Counted from the first letter of the stretch, positions 1 to 6,388 are shown. The stretch: 9,335 nt of DNA from JBEISR01 sp044337705 (GCA_044337705.1 JBIINB010000161.1:1-9335), one strand, 5' to 3'. Translations and numbers: made by a program. Notes: a model not told the origin generated them from the sequence alone.

Positions 1-354
1 GGTTGGCATGGTGGTGGATCCGGCGCGACGCGGTGGCCAGACGAAGGCTTCGTGCCAAGGGGAGGGAGGCGGCTGATCGAGATTCCGGCCAGCGCAGCTA
101 GCAGGATCCCCGCGCAGCTAGCAGGATCCCAGCGCAGCCAGCAGGATCCCAGCGCAGCCAGCAGGATCCCAGTGCAGATGCGACTGGTTCCATCGCTCCC
201 TCATGATCGTGTCTCTGACGAAAGTCCCCCCGATTCGCGATCCTGCGGGATTGGGTATGATGACGTTCTGCGGGCAAGAGCTTGTCAGATTGTGACTGGG
301 CGATGGCCCGAATTGAATTGGATATCCAGGAACAAGACGCGGGAGAGCGGAAGA
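1..354. other. Region upstream of mdh, with possible tail of an upstream gene
   Basis: No complete gene is visible. On the + strand, frame 3 is open from the window edge to a TAG at 99-101 and reads as a tryptophan-rich then arginine-rich tail (WWWIRRDAVARRRLRAKG). It could be the C-terminus of a gene starting outside the window, but frame 2 (TGA at 74-76) is about equally possible, so no CDS is called. The frame of mdh is also open from base 1, but that extension runs through a tandem repeat and resembles no dehydrogenase N-terminus. A TATGAT hexamer at 256-261 could be a -10 box for mdh; there is no convincing -35 box. Confidence 0.35.
91..177. repeat. 20-bp tandem repeat, about 4.3 copies
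   Basis: Four consecutive 20-bp units of the form AGCGCAGCTAGCAGGATCCC occupy 91-110, 111-130, 131-150 and 151-170, followed by a seven-base partial fifth copy (171-177). Unit 2 starts with C instead of A; units 3 and 4 have GCC where 1 and 2 have GCT. Units 1 and 2 contain two short palindromes, GCTAGC and GGATCC; units 3 and 4 keep only GGATCC. The array ends about 177 bases before the mdh start. Because 20 is not a multiple of three, the translated repeat changes frame from copy to copy, which argues against it being coding. Its function is unknown. Confidence 0.9.
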
Positions 355-1305
355 ATGCGCAGAGCGAAGATTTCGATCATCGGAGCAGGAAATGTGGGTG
401 CCACCTGTGCGCATTGGTGCGCGGCGGCCGAACTTGGGGACATCGTTCTGCTGGACGTGCCCGCCACCGAGCAGATGCCTAAGGGGAAAGCGCTCGACCT
501 GATGCAAAGCTCCCCCATCATGGGCTTTGACAGCAACGTCATCGGTACCACCAGCTACGAAGATACCGCTGGAAGCGATGTGGTGGTGGTCACTGCCGGG
601 ATCGCACGCAAACCGGGGATGAGCCGAGATGATTTGCTGAGCACCAATGCGAAGATCGTCAGCAGCGTCTCCGAGGAAATCAAGAAAACCAGTCCCAATG
701 CAGTGGTGATCGTCGTCAGCAACCCGCTGGACGCCATGGTGCAACGGGCGTTTCAGGTCACCGGATTTCCTTCGCACCGAGTCATCGGGCAGGCCGGGGT
801 GCTCGATACGGCCCGTTATCGTACGTTCCTGGCGATGGAACTTGGGGTGAGCGTTGAGGATGTTTCCGCGATGCTGCTGGGTGGGCACGGCGACACGATG
901 GTCCCCGTACCCAGCTGCACCAGCGTTGGCGGCATTCCCGTCAGCCAACTGATCTCTCAACAGCGACTGGAGGAGATCGTCCAGCGAACGCGCGTCGGTG
1001 GTGCCGAGATCGTCTCGCTGCTCAAAACGGGAAGCGCCTACTACGCCCCGGCAGCCGCCACCGCACAGATGGTCGAAGCGATCGTGCGCGATAAGAAGCG
1101 TTTGATTCCCTGCGCCGTATATTGCGATAAAGAATATGGTGTGGGAGGGTATTACGTTGGCGTACCGGTCATTCTGGGCAGCAAGGGAGTCGAAAAAATC
1201 ATCGAACTGAAGCTGACCGACTCGGAGAAAGCTGACTTCGCCAAGAGCGTCGATGCGGTCAAGAGCCTAGTGGCTACCATGGGGCAATTGCTTCAGACGG
1301 CCTGA
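355..1305 (+). CDS. mdh: Malate dehydrogenase, NAD-dependent
   Basis: Cytosolic enzyme interconverting malate and oxaloacetate with NAD in the TCA cycle. The 316-residue product is full length for the LDH-like malate dehydrogenases. It shows the dinucleotide-binding glycine loop GAGNVGAT (10-17), an acidic residue after beta strand 2 (D34) that favours NAD over NADP, the mobile loop ARKPGMSRDDLL (84-95) with substrate arginines R85 and R91, N123 in VSNPLD, D151 and R154 in GVLDTAR, and the catalytic histidine H178 in GGHGD. The RKPGMSR form of the loop is that of malate rather than lactate dehydrogenases. The ATG at 355 is chosen because GGGAG lies nine bases upstream (341-345) and the conserved N-terminus begins at once. 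The frame is open further upstream, but that part covers a tandem repeat. It seems to stand alone, with hairpins after its stop. Confidence 0.96.
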   Translation: MRRAKISIIGAGNVGATCAHWCAAAELGDIVLLDVPATEQMPKGKALDLMQSSPIMGFDSNVIGTTSYEDTAGSDVVVVTAGIARKPGMSRDDLLSTNAKIVSSVSEEIKKTSPNAVVIVVSNPLDAMVQRAFQVTGFPSHRVIGQAGVLDTARYRTFLAMELGVSVEDVSAMLLGGHGDTMVPVPSCTSVGGIPVSQLISQQRLEEIVQRTRVGGAEIVSLLKTGSAYYAPAAATAQMVEAIVRDKKRLIPCAVYCDKEYGVGGYYVGVPVILGSKGVEKIIELKLTDSEKADFAKSVDAVKSLVATMGQLLQTA

Positions 1306-1306
1306 C

Positions 1307-1358
1307 CTTTCCCGGTGTCCCGAAAGTCGCCCGGAAAGACCGCCAGAAAGCTTCTGGC
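1307..1358 (+). terminator. Two hairpins after mdh, possible terminator
   Basis: Right after the mdh stop, CTTTCCCGG (1307-1315) can pair with CCGGAAAG (1331-1338) with one bulged C. A second, perfect 7-bp hairpin follows: GCCAGAA (1342-1348) and TTCTGGC (1352-1358) around a three-base loop. Neither is followed by a T-run, so this is not a classical intrinsic terminator. It may instead end transcription less efficiently or protect the mRNA 3' end. Confidence 0.35.
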
Positions 1359-1503
1359 AGCCCTGCATGCTGTGTGGGGAGCGGGACTACGGCCCCTCCC
1401 TTTCGATTCTGCGCCGCTTGACTATCTTCCGCGCGTTGAATACTAGCGTCAGGAATCTGGGAAAGCTTCGTCACAAGCTGCGTGTTTTCTCGTTCCAGTC
1501 GGG

Positions 1504-1531
1504 TTGACATACCGCTTAGGAAAAGTCTAAA
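1504..1531 (+). promoter_or_regulatory. Candidate sigma-70-type promoter
   Basis: A perfect TTGACA (1504-1509) is followed after 16 bases by TCTAAA (1526-1531), which matches four of six positions of TATAAT. If used, it would give a transcript starting near 1538 with a leader of about 310 bases before the hydrolase-like gene, including the stem-loop at 1743-1768. Such matches also occur by chance, so this is weak. Confidence 0.25.
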
Positions 1532-1742
1532 ACCCGAGCAGTGCGATATGTGAGCGGTCGATGCAAGGCGACTCGATGGCTCCCGGGACTTCCCGTCCTG
1601 TTCGCGAGAGATGGTCGATACAACCAGTCGCAGGGATCCGCGCTGGTGCTTTCCACATCGTTGCGATCGATGCCGAAGCGTCGATTGGTAGAAGATTGGG
1701 AGAGTGATGTCAGGGAGGCGGCTTGGCGCGTTGGAAGGAAGC

Positions 1743-1768
1743 CATCTTGGCGTAAGATCGCCAAGATG
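1743..1768 (+). promoter_or_regulatory. Perfect 10-bp stem-loop in the leader
   Basis: CATCTTGGCG (1743-1752) is the exact reverse complement of CGCCAAGATG (1759-1768), separated by the six-base loop TAAGAT. It lies 82 bases before the ATG at 1851 and has no T-run after it. It could be an operator for a dimeric regulator, an RNA hairpin controlling readthrough or stability, or a terminator-like element. The structure is plain in the sequence; its role is not. Confidence 0.55.
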
Positions 1769-1850
1769 CGACACTCCTTGGGACGCACAGGCGACATGGT
1801 TCTTATCAGCATTCCGAGAACTCCCTCTTATCGAATCGGATGGATGTCGC

Positions 1851-2636
1851 ATGAATCGCTTTGATGGCAGCGGGCCTTCGTCGTTTCCTTCCTCCCAGGC
1901 AGCAACGGCCTGCGCGGCAGCAGCGAGGCGACGAATGGTTGGCGAGACCGTTTTTCTGGACCCGCGGCCACTGGATCTGGGAAGCCCGGGCAGAATCTTC
2001 ATGCCACAGGGATATGAGCCCAACTATGCCTATCCCCTGGTGATCTGGTTCCACTCGTGCGCCAGCAGTGAATGGGAACTGGATGGTGTCGCCAGCAGCT
2101 TGAGTTTGAGAAACTATGTGGCGATGGCGCTTCGGGGCAATCGTCGCGATCATGCGCTCCGCAATCTCTTCGGTTGGCAGGTGACTGAGACGGGTGTGGC
2201 GCAGGTGGAAGAGATGTTGTTTGAGGCGATCGACGGGCTGAAGTCCCGATTGCAGCTCAATGGTCAAGCGATCTTCTTGGCTGGCTATGGCAGTGGTGCC
2301 ACGATGGCTCAGGCGGTTGGTCTGCGCAATCCCCAGCAATTTGCAGGGGTGATTGCGATCGAAGGTAGCATGCCTCGGCTTCCCAGGTTGCTGACGCAAT
2401 GGGAGGCGGTGCGAACGCTTCCCATTGTTTCGATGCATGGCCAGTCCGAGTCGTCGGCAATGACTTCGGAGGCAATCGAGTTCCTGCGATTCGCGCAAAT
2501 GGCCCATCTGAAAGCTTATCCCGCAATGTTTCCCGGCGCTCAGGGACTCGACAGCACCATGCTTCAGATCGCCGATCGATTCATGATGCAAAGGGTTCGC
2601 GGCGAAACGGTCAATCTGTTCGAAACGGTCGGATGA
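1851..2636 (+). CDS. Alpha/beta-hydrolase-fold protein, probably inactive esterase
   Basis: The 261-residue product has the layout of the phospholipase/carboxylesterase (PHB-depolymerase-like) branch of alpha/beta hydrolases: strand and oxyanion region YPLVIWFHSCASSEWE (61-76), nucleophile-elbow region FLAGYGSGATMA (142-153), and the late strand LPIVSMHGQSE (190-200). The key residues do not fit. Where family members have G-x-S-x-G, this protein has G145-Y-G147-S-G149, so glycine sits at the nucleophile position. The usual Asp after HGxx is E200, and the usual late His is Q231 in FPGAQG. It therefore looks like a pseudoenzyme, perhaps binding a ligand. There is no clear signal peptide. The ATG at 1851 has only a weak GGATGGA ribosome site; an in-frame ATG at 1935 with GAGG six bases upstream would give 233 residues and is a serious alternative. 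It is the first gene of a three-gene cluster. Confidence 0.75.
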   Translation: MNRFDGSGPSSFPSSQAATACAAAARRRMVGETVFLDPRPLDLGSPGRIFMPQGYEPNYAYPLVIWFHSCASSEWELDGVASSLSLRNYVAMALRGNRRDHALRNLFGWQVTETGVAQVEEMLFEAIDGLKSRLQLNGQAIFLAGYGSGATMAQAVGLRNPQQFAGVIAIEGSMPRLPRLLTQWEAVRTLPIVSMHGQSESSAMTSEAIEFLRFAQMAHLKAYPAMFPGAQGLDSTMLQIADRFMMQRVRGETVNLFETVG

Positions 2637-2670
2637 ACCGCTTTCGGAAAGATGGCTGGCAGGAGGGCCG

Positions 2671-3054
2671 ATGGTTCATCGCATCCGGCTGAGAGGCCCT
2701 TGGAACTGGCGACGCAACAGGGACCATGTTCGGTTGTTCCGAGCGTTCCACCGGCCCGATGGAATGGAATATCTGGACTCGATTCGACTGCATGTTGTTC
2801 TCCAACCCCGGATCCGCCTGCTTGATCTGCAACTGAATGGACAGGCTCTCTCTTGTCAGCTCGCCCTGGGCCCAGAAGGCGACTCGATCGCCCCCCGGCT
2901 GTCCGCCTATAATCAGCTCCAGTTGGATGTGGTCGAAGAGGCCGAAATGGACCAGGCGCAGACCGGATCAGCGGATGGAAGTTTCCCGAAGACTTTTGAA
3001 AATCCCTGGCTGCTGGATGCGTGGCTGGCGTTGCATCCGCGCGCTTCGAGGTAA
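2671..3054 (+). CDS. Small uncharacterised protein, possibly beta-sandwich
   Basis: I do not recognise this 127-residue protein. It begins with a basic segment rich in Arg and Trp (HRIRLRGPWNWRRNRDHVR), followed by alternating hydrophobic stretches (SIRLHVVLQPRIRLLDLQLNG, written here as two neighbouring strands around residues 37-56) and NQLQLDVVEE. The LDLQLNG...NQLQLDV pattern recalls jelly-roll, galactose-binding-like domains in which an LNG turn precedes a later N-x-L-x-[IV]-x-[VI] strand; this is inference from pattern only. No signal peptide or membrane segment is seen. AGGAGG lies four bases before the ATG, a little close but strong. It sits 34 bases after the hydrolase-like gene and 30 before the DUF1080 gene, suggesting co-transcription. 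Confidence 0.7.
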   Translation: MVHRIRLRGPWNWRRNRDHVRLFRAFHRPDGMEYLDSIRLHVVLQPRIRLLDLQLNGQALSCQLALGPEGDSIAPRLSAYNQLQLDVVEEAEMDQAQTGSADGSFPKTFENPWLLDAWLALHPRASR

Positions 3055-3084
3055 GCCATCTTTCCTTTTTAAGGATCCCGTCGG

Positions 3085-4560
3085 ATGAAATGGTCTGCAG
3101 CCAATCTCCTCCTGGCCGCTGTCGCCCTTGCTGGATGTACCCCGCAACCGACCGCCACAAGCCCATCGCCCCCAAGTCCCAGCACAGGTACCTCCAGTAG
3201 CGCAGGGTCTTCGGCCATTGCTGCGCCAGCCCCGTCCATCGCTGCGGACGTGAAGTCTGCGGGGGAGCCGGCGGCGACGAAGTCGGCCGATGGGAGTTCG
3301 TCCGAAGCGACAGGGGTATCCTCCGGGAAGATGGAAGCCGAGGCCAAGGGGCCGGAAGTCCAAGAGTCGCCAACTCCTCTGGTCGATTGGCAGGGTCTTC
3401 TGGAGATGCGTCTTTCGGTGGAGGAGTTGGACCAGGGGTGGATTCGCCTTTTCGACGGTCAGTCGCTATATGGATGGGAGACCGATGGCAAGGCGAACTG
3501 GCGCGTCGAGGATGGGGCGCTGGTGGCTGACGAAGGCGATCCGGGGTTCCTGATGTCGCAGGTGCGATGGAGCGACTATGAGTTGATGGTGGAATTCCGC
3601 GCGACAGAGCGGACCAACAGCGGGATTTTCTTGCGGACCGAGGCCCAGCCAACGTCTCCTGCAGCCGATTGCATCGAACTGAACATCGCGCCCCCCGACA
3701 ATCCCTTCCCAACAGGCTCGTTGGTAGAGCGAGTTCGGGTGGAACCGGAGGCGCTGGGAGACAATGCTACAGACCAGTGGCACACGCTGCATGTCCTGGC
3801 CGATGGCCCGCACATGCAGGTCTGGTTCGATGGGAGTTCGGTGGTCGATACGCAGATTGCGGATCGAACCACCGGTAGAATTGGGCTGCAGTTCCGCGAA
3901 GGACCCGTGGCGTTTCGGAATCTGCGGATCCGCCCGCTGCTGCTCCAGAAACTGATGCCCGATGCTCAGTGGAGCGGATGGAGTCAGGAGCACAAGGGAG
4001 ATGCCGATTTTCGATTGGAGGAGTCAGGGGAGCTGTCGATCGTGGGAGGCAAGGGGCAGCTGGAACTGCTGCAGCCTTTTGGCGACTTTTGCCTGCAGGC
4101 AGAAGTGCTGACAGAGAATGACGAAACGAATTCCGGCATCTTCTTTCGAAGCATTCCCGGCGATGTGATGAACGGCTATGAAATGCAGCTCCACACAGGC
4201 TTCGACCCAGATCGGCTGCATCCTTTGGATGGTGGCATGGGTGCTATCTTCCGCCGCCAGGAAGCCCGAGCGGCATTGTCCGAGACAGGGCAGTGGACCC
4301 ATCTGACCTTAGTGGCGGACGGCAATCGCTTTGCGACCTGGGTCGAAGGAGTTCAGGTGACCCAGTTGCAGGATGACAGAAAGCCTCATGAAAACCCCCG
4401 TTCAGGACTGCGATTGGAACCAGGAACCTTGATCCTTCAAGGGCATGATCCGAAGTGTCGCGCGAAGGTGCGGAAGCTGCTGGCGATGCCGATCGAAGCA
4501 GTGCGGGAGGGGCAGGTGCCTGAAGTCACACCGGAGAGCCAGCCAGGGGATGCGAACTAG
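3085..4560 (+). CDS. Lipoprotein with two DUF1080 (3-keto-disaccharide hydrolase) domains
   Basis: A 491-residue secreted lipoprotein. Residues 1-18 are a signal peptide ending in the lipobox LAGC, with C18 as the lipidation site. Residues 19-98 are a low-complexity Ser/Pro/Thr/Ala linker that would space the protein from the membrane. Two similar domains follow: one at about 118-284 (WIRLFDGQSLYGWE, later TNSGIFLRT and LHVLADGPHMQVWFDG) and one at about 292-467 (TNSGIFFRS, LTLVADGNRFATWVEG). This matches DUF1080 (PF06439), a concanavalin-like beta-sandwich family expanded in planctomycetes, with members known as 3-keto-disaccharide hydrolases acting on oxidised sugars. The substrate here is unknown, and one domain may only bind glycan. 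AAGGA at 3071-3075 is nine bases before the ATG. It ends the three-gene cluster and converges on lspA, the kind of peptidase that would mature it. Confidence 0.88.
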   Translation: MKWSAANLLLAAVALAGCTPQPTATSPSPPSPSTGTSSSAGSSAIAAPAPSIAADVKSAGEPAATKSADGSSSEATGVSSGKMEAEAKGPEVQESPTPLVDWQGLLEMRLSVEELDQGWIRLFDGQSLYGWETDGKANWRVEDGALVADEGDPGFLMSQVRWSDYELMVEFRATERTNSGIFLRTEAQPTSPAADCIELNIAPPDNPFPTGSLVERVRVEPEALGDNATDQWHTLHVLADGPHMQVWFDGSSVVDTQIADRTTGRIGLQFREGPVAFRNLRIRPLLLQKLMPDAQWSGWSQEHKGDADFRLEESGELSIVGGKGQLELLQPFGDFCLQAEVLTENDETNSGIFFRSIPGDVMNGYEMQLHTGFDPDRLHPLDGGMGAIFRRQEARAALSETGQWTHLTLVADGNRFATWVEGVQVTQLQDDRKPHENPRSGLRLEPGTLILQGHDPKCRAKVRKLLAMPIEAVREGQVPEVTPESQPGDAN

Positions 4561-4881
4561 CGAAGGTCGATCCGAGCTGCACGGGCAGGATGGACTCCAT
4601 TCGTAGCGGAGGTGGCCAGGCCCTTCGGTGGCGGCGCACTAGCAAGGAACTGCAGGGGTTGTGATCCGGTCGTCGATCCCAGGGATGCATGGAGTTGCGA
4701 GACGGCAGTTTGCGGTTGCGGTTCCTGACAGCAAGCATCCGACTGCGAACAAACCAGAACCCCTCGTTGATGAGCTTTTCGGCGGGTGGAGCCAATTTGG
4801 AGGAGCCGTACGGCGTGCGCGGGACTGCTATTTCCCAGATCGCCACTAGTCCTAAAGCTTGGGAGCTTGATTGCGGCCGGC
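4561..4881. other. Convergent gap between DUF1080 gene and lspA
   Basis: These 321 bases separate two genes facing each other. Short open frames occur on both strands but have no recognisable motif, and some run into lspA on the other strand. A small 5-bp hairpin (AAGCT 4855-4859 with AGCTT 4864-4868) lies just past the lspA stop. No clear bidirectional terminator with a T-run is visible. Confidence 0.45.
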
Positions 4882-5499
4882 TCAACTTCCTGGCGAAGCA
4901 ACTGTCTCTCGTTCGCGGAAACCTGCCCATAGCAGCATTCCGGTGCCGACCACCAGCAGGCTGTCGGCGATGTTGAAGTTCGGCCAGGTGAATTGACCAT
5001 ACCTAAATAGAATCCAGTCTCTCACCGCGGATTTCCAGGCGATGGGCATCCCGGGTTCGTACCAAAGCCCCAGGCGATCGTAAAGATTTCCAAGGATGCC
5101 TCCGGTGATCAGCCCCAGAGCGATGGTGGTCCACCAGGACTGAAGTCCCTGATAGCGAACCAACCAGAGCAGGATTGCGACCAGGGCAACCAGAGAGAAG
5201 GCAGCAAAGAAGATCCCGAAGCCGGCCCCCATGCCGAACAGGGCACCGATATTCACGGCGGTCTCGATTCCGATGAATGGCTCCCAGAGCCATGACGGGT
5301 TACGTTGTCCAGGAAGCCCCATCGACTGAAACACGACCTGCTTGCTGAACAGGTCGATAGCCGCGCCCGCAACCGCCAAACCGGCGTAGGCGGCAAGCCT
5401 ACCTCTGGGGATCTGGACGCCCTGAGATCGGACCTGCGAATCGCTCCGCTCTACCGAATGGCTACTCACGGGGTCGCGGCTGGCTGGCGCATTTGACAC
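4882..5499 (-). CDS. lspA: Lipoprotein signal peptidase (signal peptidase II)
   Basis: Integral membrane aspartic protease that cleaves the signal peptide of prolipoproteins just before the lipidated cysteine. The 205-residue product has the family motifs in order: IDLFSKQ (48-54), the N83 motif NIGALFG, GGILGNLYDR (133-142) with catalytic D141, and WPNFNIADS (172-180) with catalytic D179. Hydrophobic stretches near 36-55, 92-114, 122-138 and 181-194 fit the usual four membrane segments. The N-terminus is longer than in E. coli by about 30 residues before the first membrane segment. The start is a GTG at 5499, which overlaps the end of the upstream zinc-finger gene by 38 bases; a second GTG at 5469 would overlap by 8 and give 195 residues. 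Neither has a clear ribosome site, so translation may be coupled to the upstream gene. Confidence 0.93.
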   Translation of the reverse strand: MSNAPASRDPVSSHSVERSDSQVRSQGVQIPRGRLAAYAGLAVAGAAIDLFSKQVVFQSMGLPGQRNPSWLWEPFIGIETAVNIGALFGMGAGFGIFFAAFSLVALVAILLWLVRYQGLQSWWTTIALGLITGGILGNLYDRLGLWYEPGMPIAWKSAVRDWILFRYGQFTWPNFNIADSLLVVGTGMLLWAGFRERETVASPGS

Positions 5500-5848
5500 A
5501 GTAGGGAGTTTCCGGAATCACTTCGAGCCTTGCCTTGGGGATGCGTCCTTCGCAATCCAAGCAGGTACCATAGGAACCGTCGGCGATTCGTTCAAGAGCA
5601 GCCTGAACCTGCTCCAGACGATCCCCTTCGTTGGCCATTAGATTGAGCGTGAATTCCTGCTCGTAAGCGTCCGTACCCAGATCGGCCATGTGGGTTGGAG
5701 CACCTGAGCTGCTGCTGCTGTTGAGCGCCTCCATCGCCATCATCGTTACATCGCCTGTCAGGCGGGCCTTCAGTTCAATCAGAAGTTTGCGAAACTTGGC
5801 TAGATCCTCTTTGGTCATGCCCGGCTGCTTTTTCTTGCTGTTGGCCAC
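5462..5848 (-). CDS. TraR/DksA-family C4 zinc-finger protein
   Basis: A 128-residue protein with an N-terminal helical region (about 12-92) and a C-terminal zinc finger CLDCEGRIPKAR...YCVKC, with C96, C99, C117 and C120 in the C-x2-C-x17-C-x2-C spacing of the TraR/DksA family. DksA proteins bind in the secondary channel of RNA polymerase and alter promoter responses, often with ppGpp. Here the segment MADLGTDAYEQEFTLNLM (54-71) replaces the DxxDxA tip of E. coli DksA, so a DksA-like effect on polymerase is not assured. A serine run (44-48) lies before it. The GTG at 5848 is chosen because GAGG lies eight bases upstream on the minus strand and the conserved part begins there; the frame is open to 6040, but that extension is unlike the family. 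lspA follows with overlapping ends, a pairing I recall from other phyla such as Bacteroidetes. Confidence 0.88.
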   Translation of the reverse strand: MANSKKKQPGMTKEDLAKFRKLLIELKARLTGDVTMMAMEALNSSSSSGAPTHMADLGTDAYEQEFTLNLMANEGDRLEQVQAALERIADGSYGTCLDCEGRIPKARLEVIPETPYCVKCASQPRPRE

Positions 5849-6070
5849 TGATGGAACCTCACATGAAAGCGTGGATATCTCGGATTCAAGGCACGCGGAT
5901 GTCACTTCGACTTGCTGACCTGTGAAGGCCATCGGGATCCATGAGCAATTCCGAGAGGTGAATTGAGTTTGGATCGGGCTCGGTCTTCCTCCTCCTTGAT
6001 GCGGCCGCTTAGGATTGCTCCCAGCAAAAAAGCAGGTCAAAGCACCCCAACCCGCTCCACCGCGCTAGAA

Positions 6071-6095
6071 CGTTCATTGCTGAATCGTTCATTGC
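6071..6095. repeat. Direct repeat of CGTTCATTGC
   Basis: The ten-base word CGTTCATTGC occurs at 6071-6080 and again at 6086-6095, so its copies start 15 bases apart. It lies in the divergent region about 220 bases upstream of the zinc-finger start. A paired regulator-binding site is possible, but chance duplication is equally so. Confidence 0.4.
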
Positions 6096-6239
6096 CTTCT
6101 TGGCTTCGTTTGCTACCTTCCCTCCATCTCCTGGAACGACCGTTACCGTCCCGCTATGGATAACGACAAAACGACCAGAGAGTGTGGCTGGATTGCGAGA
6201 AACCCCTTGACGGCCGACCGAAAGTCTGCCATCCGAACC

Positions 6240-6309
6240 TTTCTCGGAAGAGAAATGTAGGTGCATCCTCCGAAAGGGTCAATGCACATGCAGGTGGACT
6301 GCAGAGTCC
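6240..6309 (+). promoter_or_regulatory. Three consecutive hairpins upstream of thrC
   Basis: TTTCTC (6240-6245) pairs with GAGAAA (6250-6255) around GGAA. GTGCAT (6261-6266) pairs with ATGCAC (6282-6287), with an inner CCT/AGG pair. GGACT (6296-6300) pairs with AGTCC (6305-6309) around GCAG. Each is short, but three perfect ones in 70 bases just before a biosynthetic operon suggest a structured leader or operator region. I do not recognise a known riboswitch, and the likely -10 box lies after them, which would place them outside the transcript unless another promoter is used. Confidence 0.3.
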
Positions 6310-6339
6310 TTGGGTAGCAGACATCCACTGCAACCGGCG

Positions 6340-6345
6340 TACAAT
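6340..6345 (+). promoter_or_regulatory. Candidate -10 box for thrC-dapB
   Basis: TACAAT matches five of six positions of TATAAT and lies 43 bases before the thrC ATG, giving a plausible leader of about 35-40 bases. No good -35 hexamer is found 16-18 bases upstream, so the call is weak. Confidence 0.25.
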
Positions 6346-6388
6346 GGAACGATCGGCCCCATCCTAGAGATTTTTGCAAGCGACCGTT

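Larger units (their letters stand above)
1306..1850. other. Gap between mdh and the hydrolase-like gene
   Basis: I see no convincing gene in these 545 bases. Open frames exist on both strands, but their translations are rich in Arg, Ser and Pro, lack recognisable motifs, and run through a perfect stem-loop. What the stretch does hold is the hairpin pair after mdh (1307-1358), a candidate promoter (1504-1531) and a strong 10-bp stem-loop (1743-1768). It may be a long 5' leader of the downstream three-gene cluster. Confidence 0.5.
5849..6388. other. Divergent intergenic region between zinc-finger gene and thrC
   Basis: These 540 bases should hold the promoters of both divergent units. I see no convincing gene; short frames on either strand lack motifs and have unnatural composition. 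Visible elements are a direct repeat of CGTTCATTGC (6071-6080 and 6086-6095), three small hairpins at 6240-6309, and a TACAAT at 6340-6345. None of the short frames has the run of threonine or isoleucine codons expected of a thr attenuator leader peptide. Confidence 0.5.

Noticed and set aside
52..354. N-terminal extension of mdh by 101 residues
   Set aside because: It translates a tandem repeat and random-looking sequence; the family starts at the ATG at 355, which has its own ribosome site.
1541..1864. Plus-strand frame of 107 codons before the hydrolase-like gene
   Set aside because: Its composition does not look like protein and it runs through the stem-loop; the real gene more likely starts at 1851 or 1935 in another frame.
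1274..2023. Minus-strand open frame (249 codons) across the mdh-hydrolase gap
   Set aside because: It has no recognisable motif, overlaps the ends of two + strand genes, and passes through the perfect stem-loop at 1743-1768.
2564..3712. Long minus-strand open frame (382 codons) opposite the small orphan and the DUF1080 gene
   Set aside because: Its translation is Pro/Arg/Ser-rich with no motif, and the + strand here encodes a clear lipoprotein with signal peptide and domains. It is a shadow of GC-rich coding sequence.
4526..4930. Minus-strand frame of 134 codons between lspA and the DUF1080 gene
   Set aside because: It overlaps both neighbouring genes, carries no motif and is rich in Arg and Pro; the region is better read as a convergent intergenic gap.
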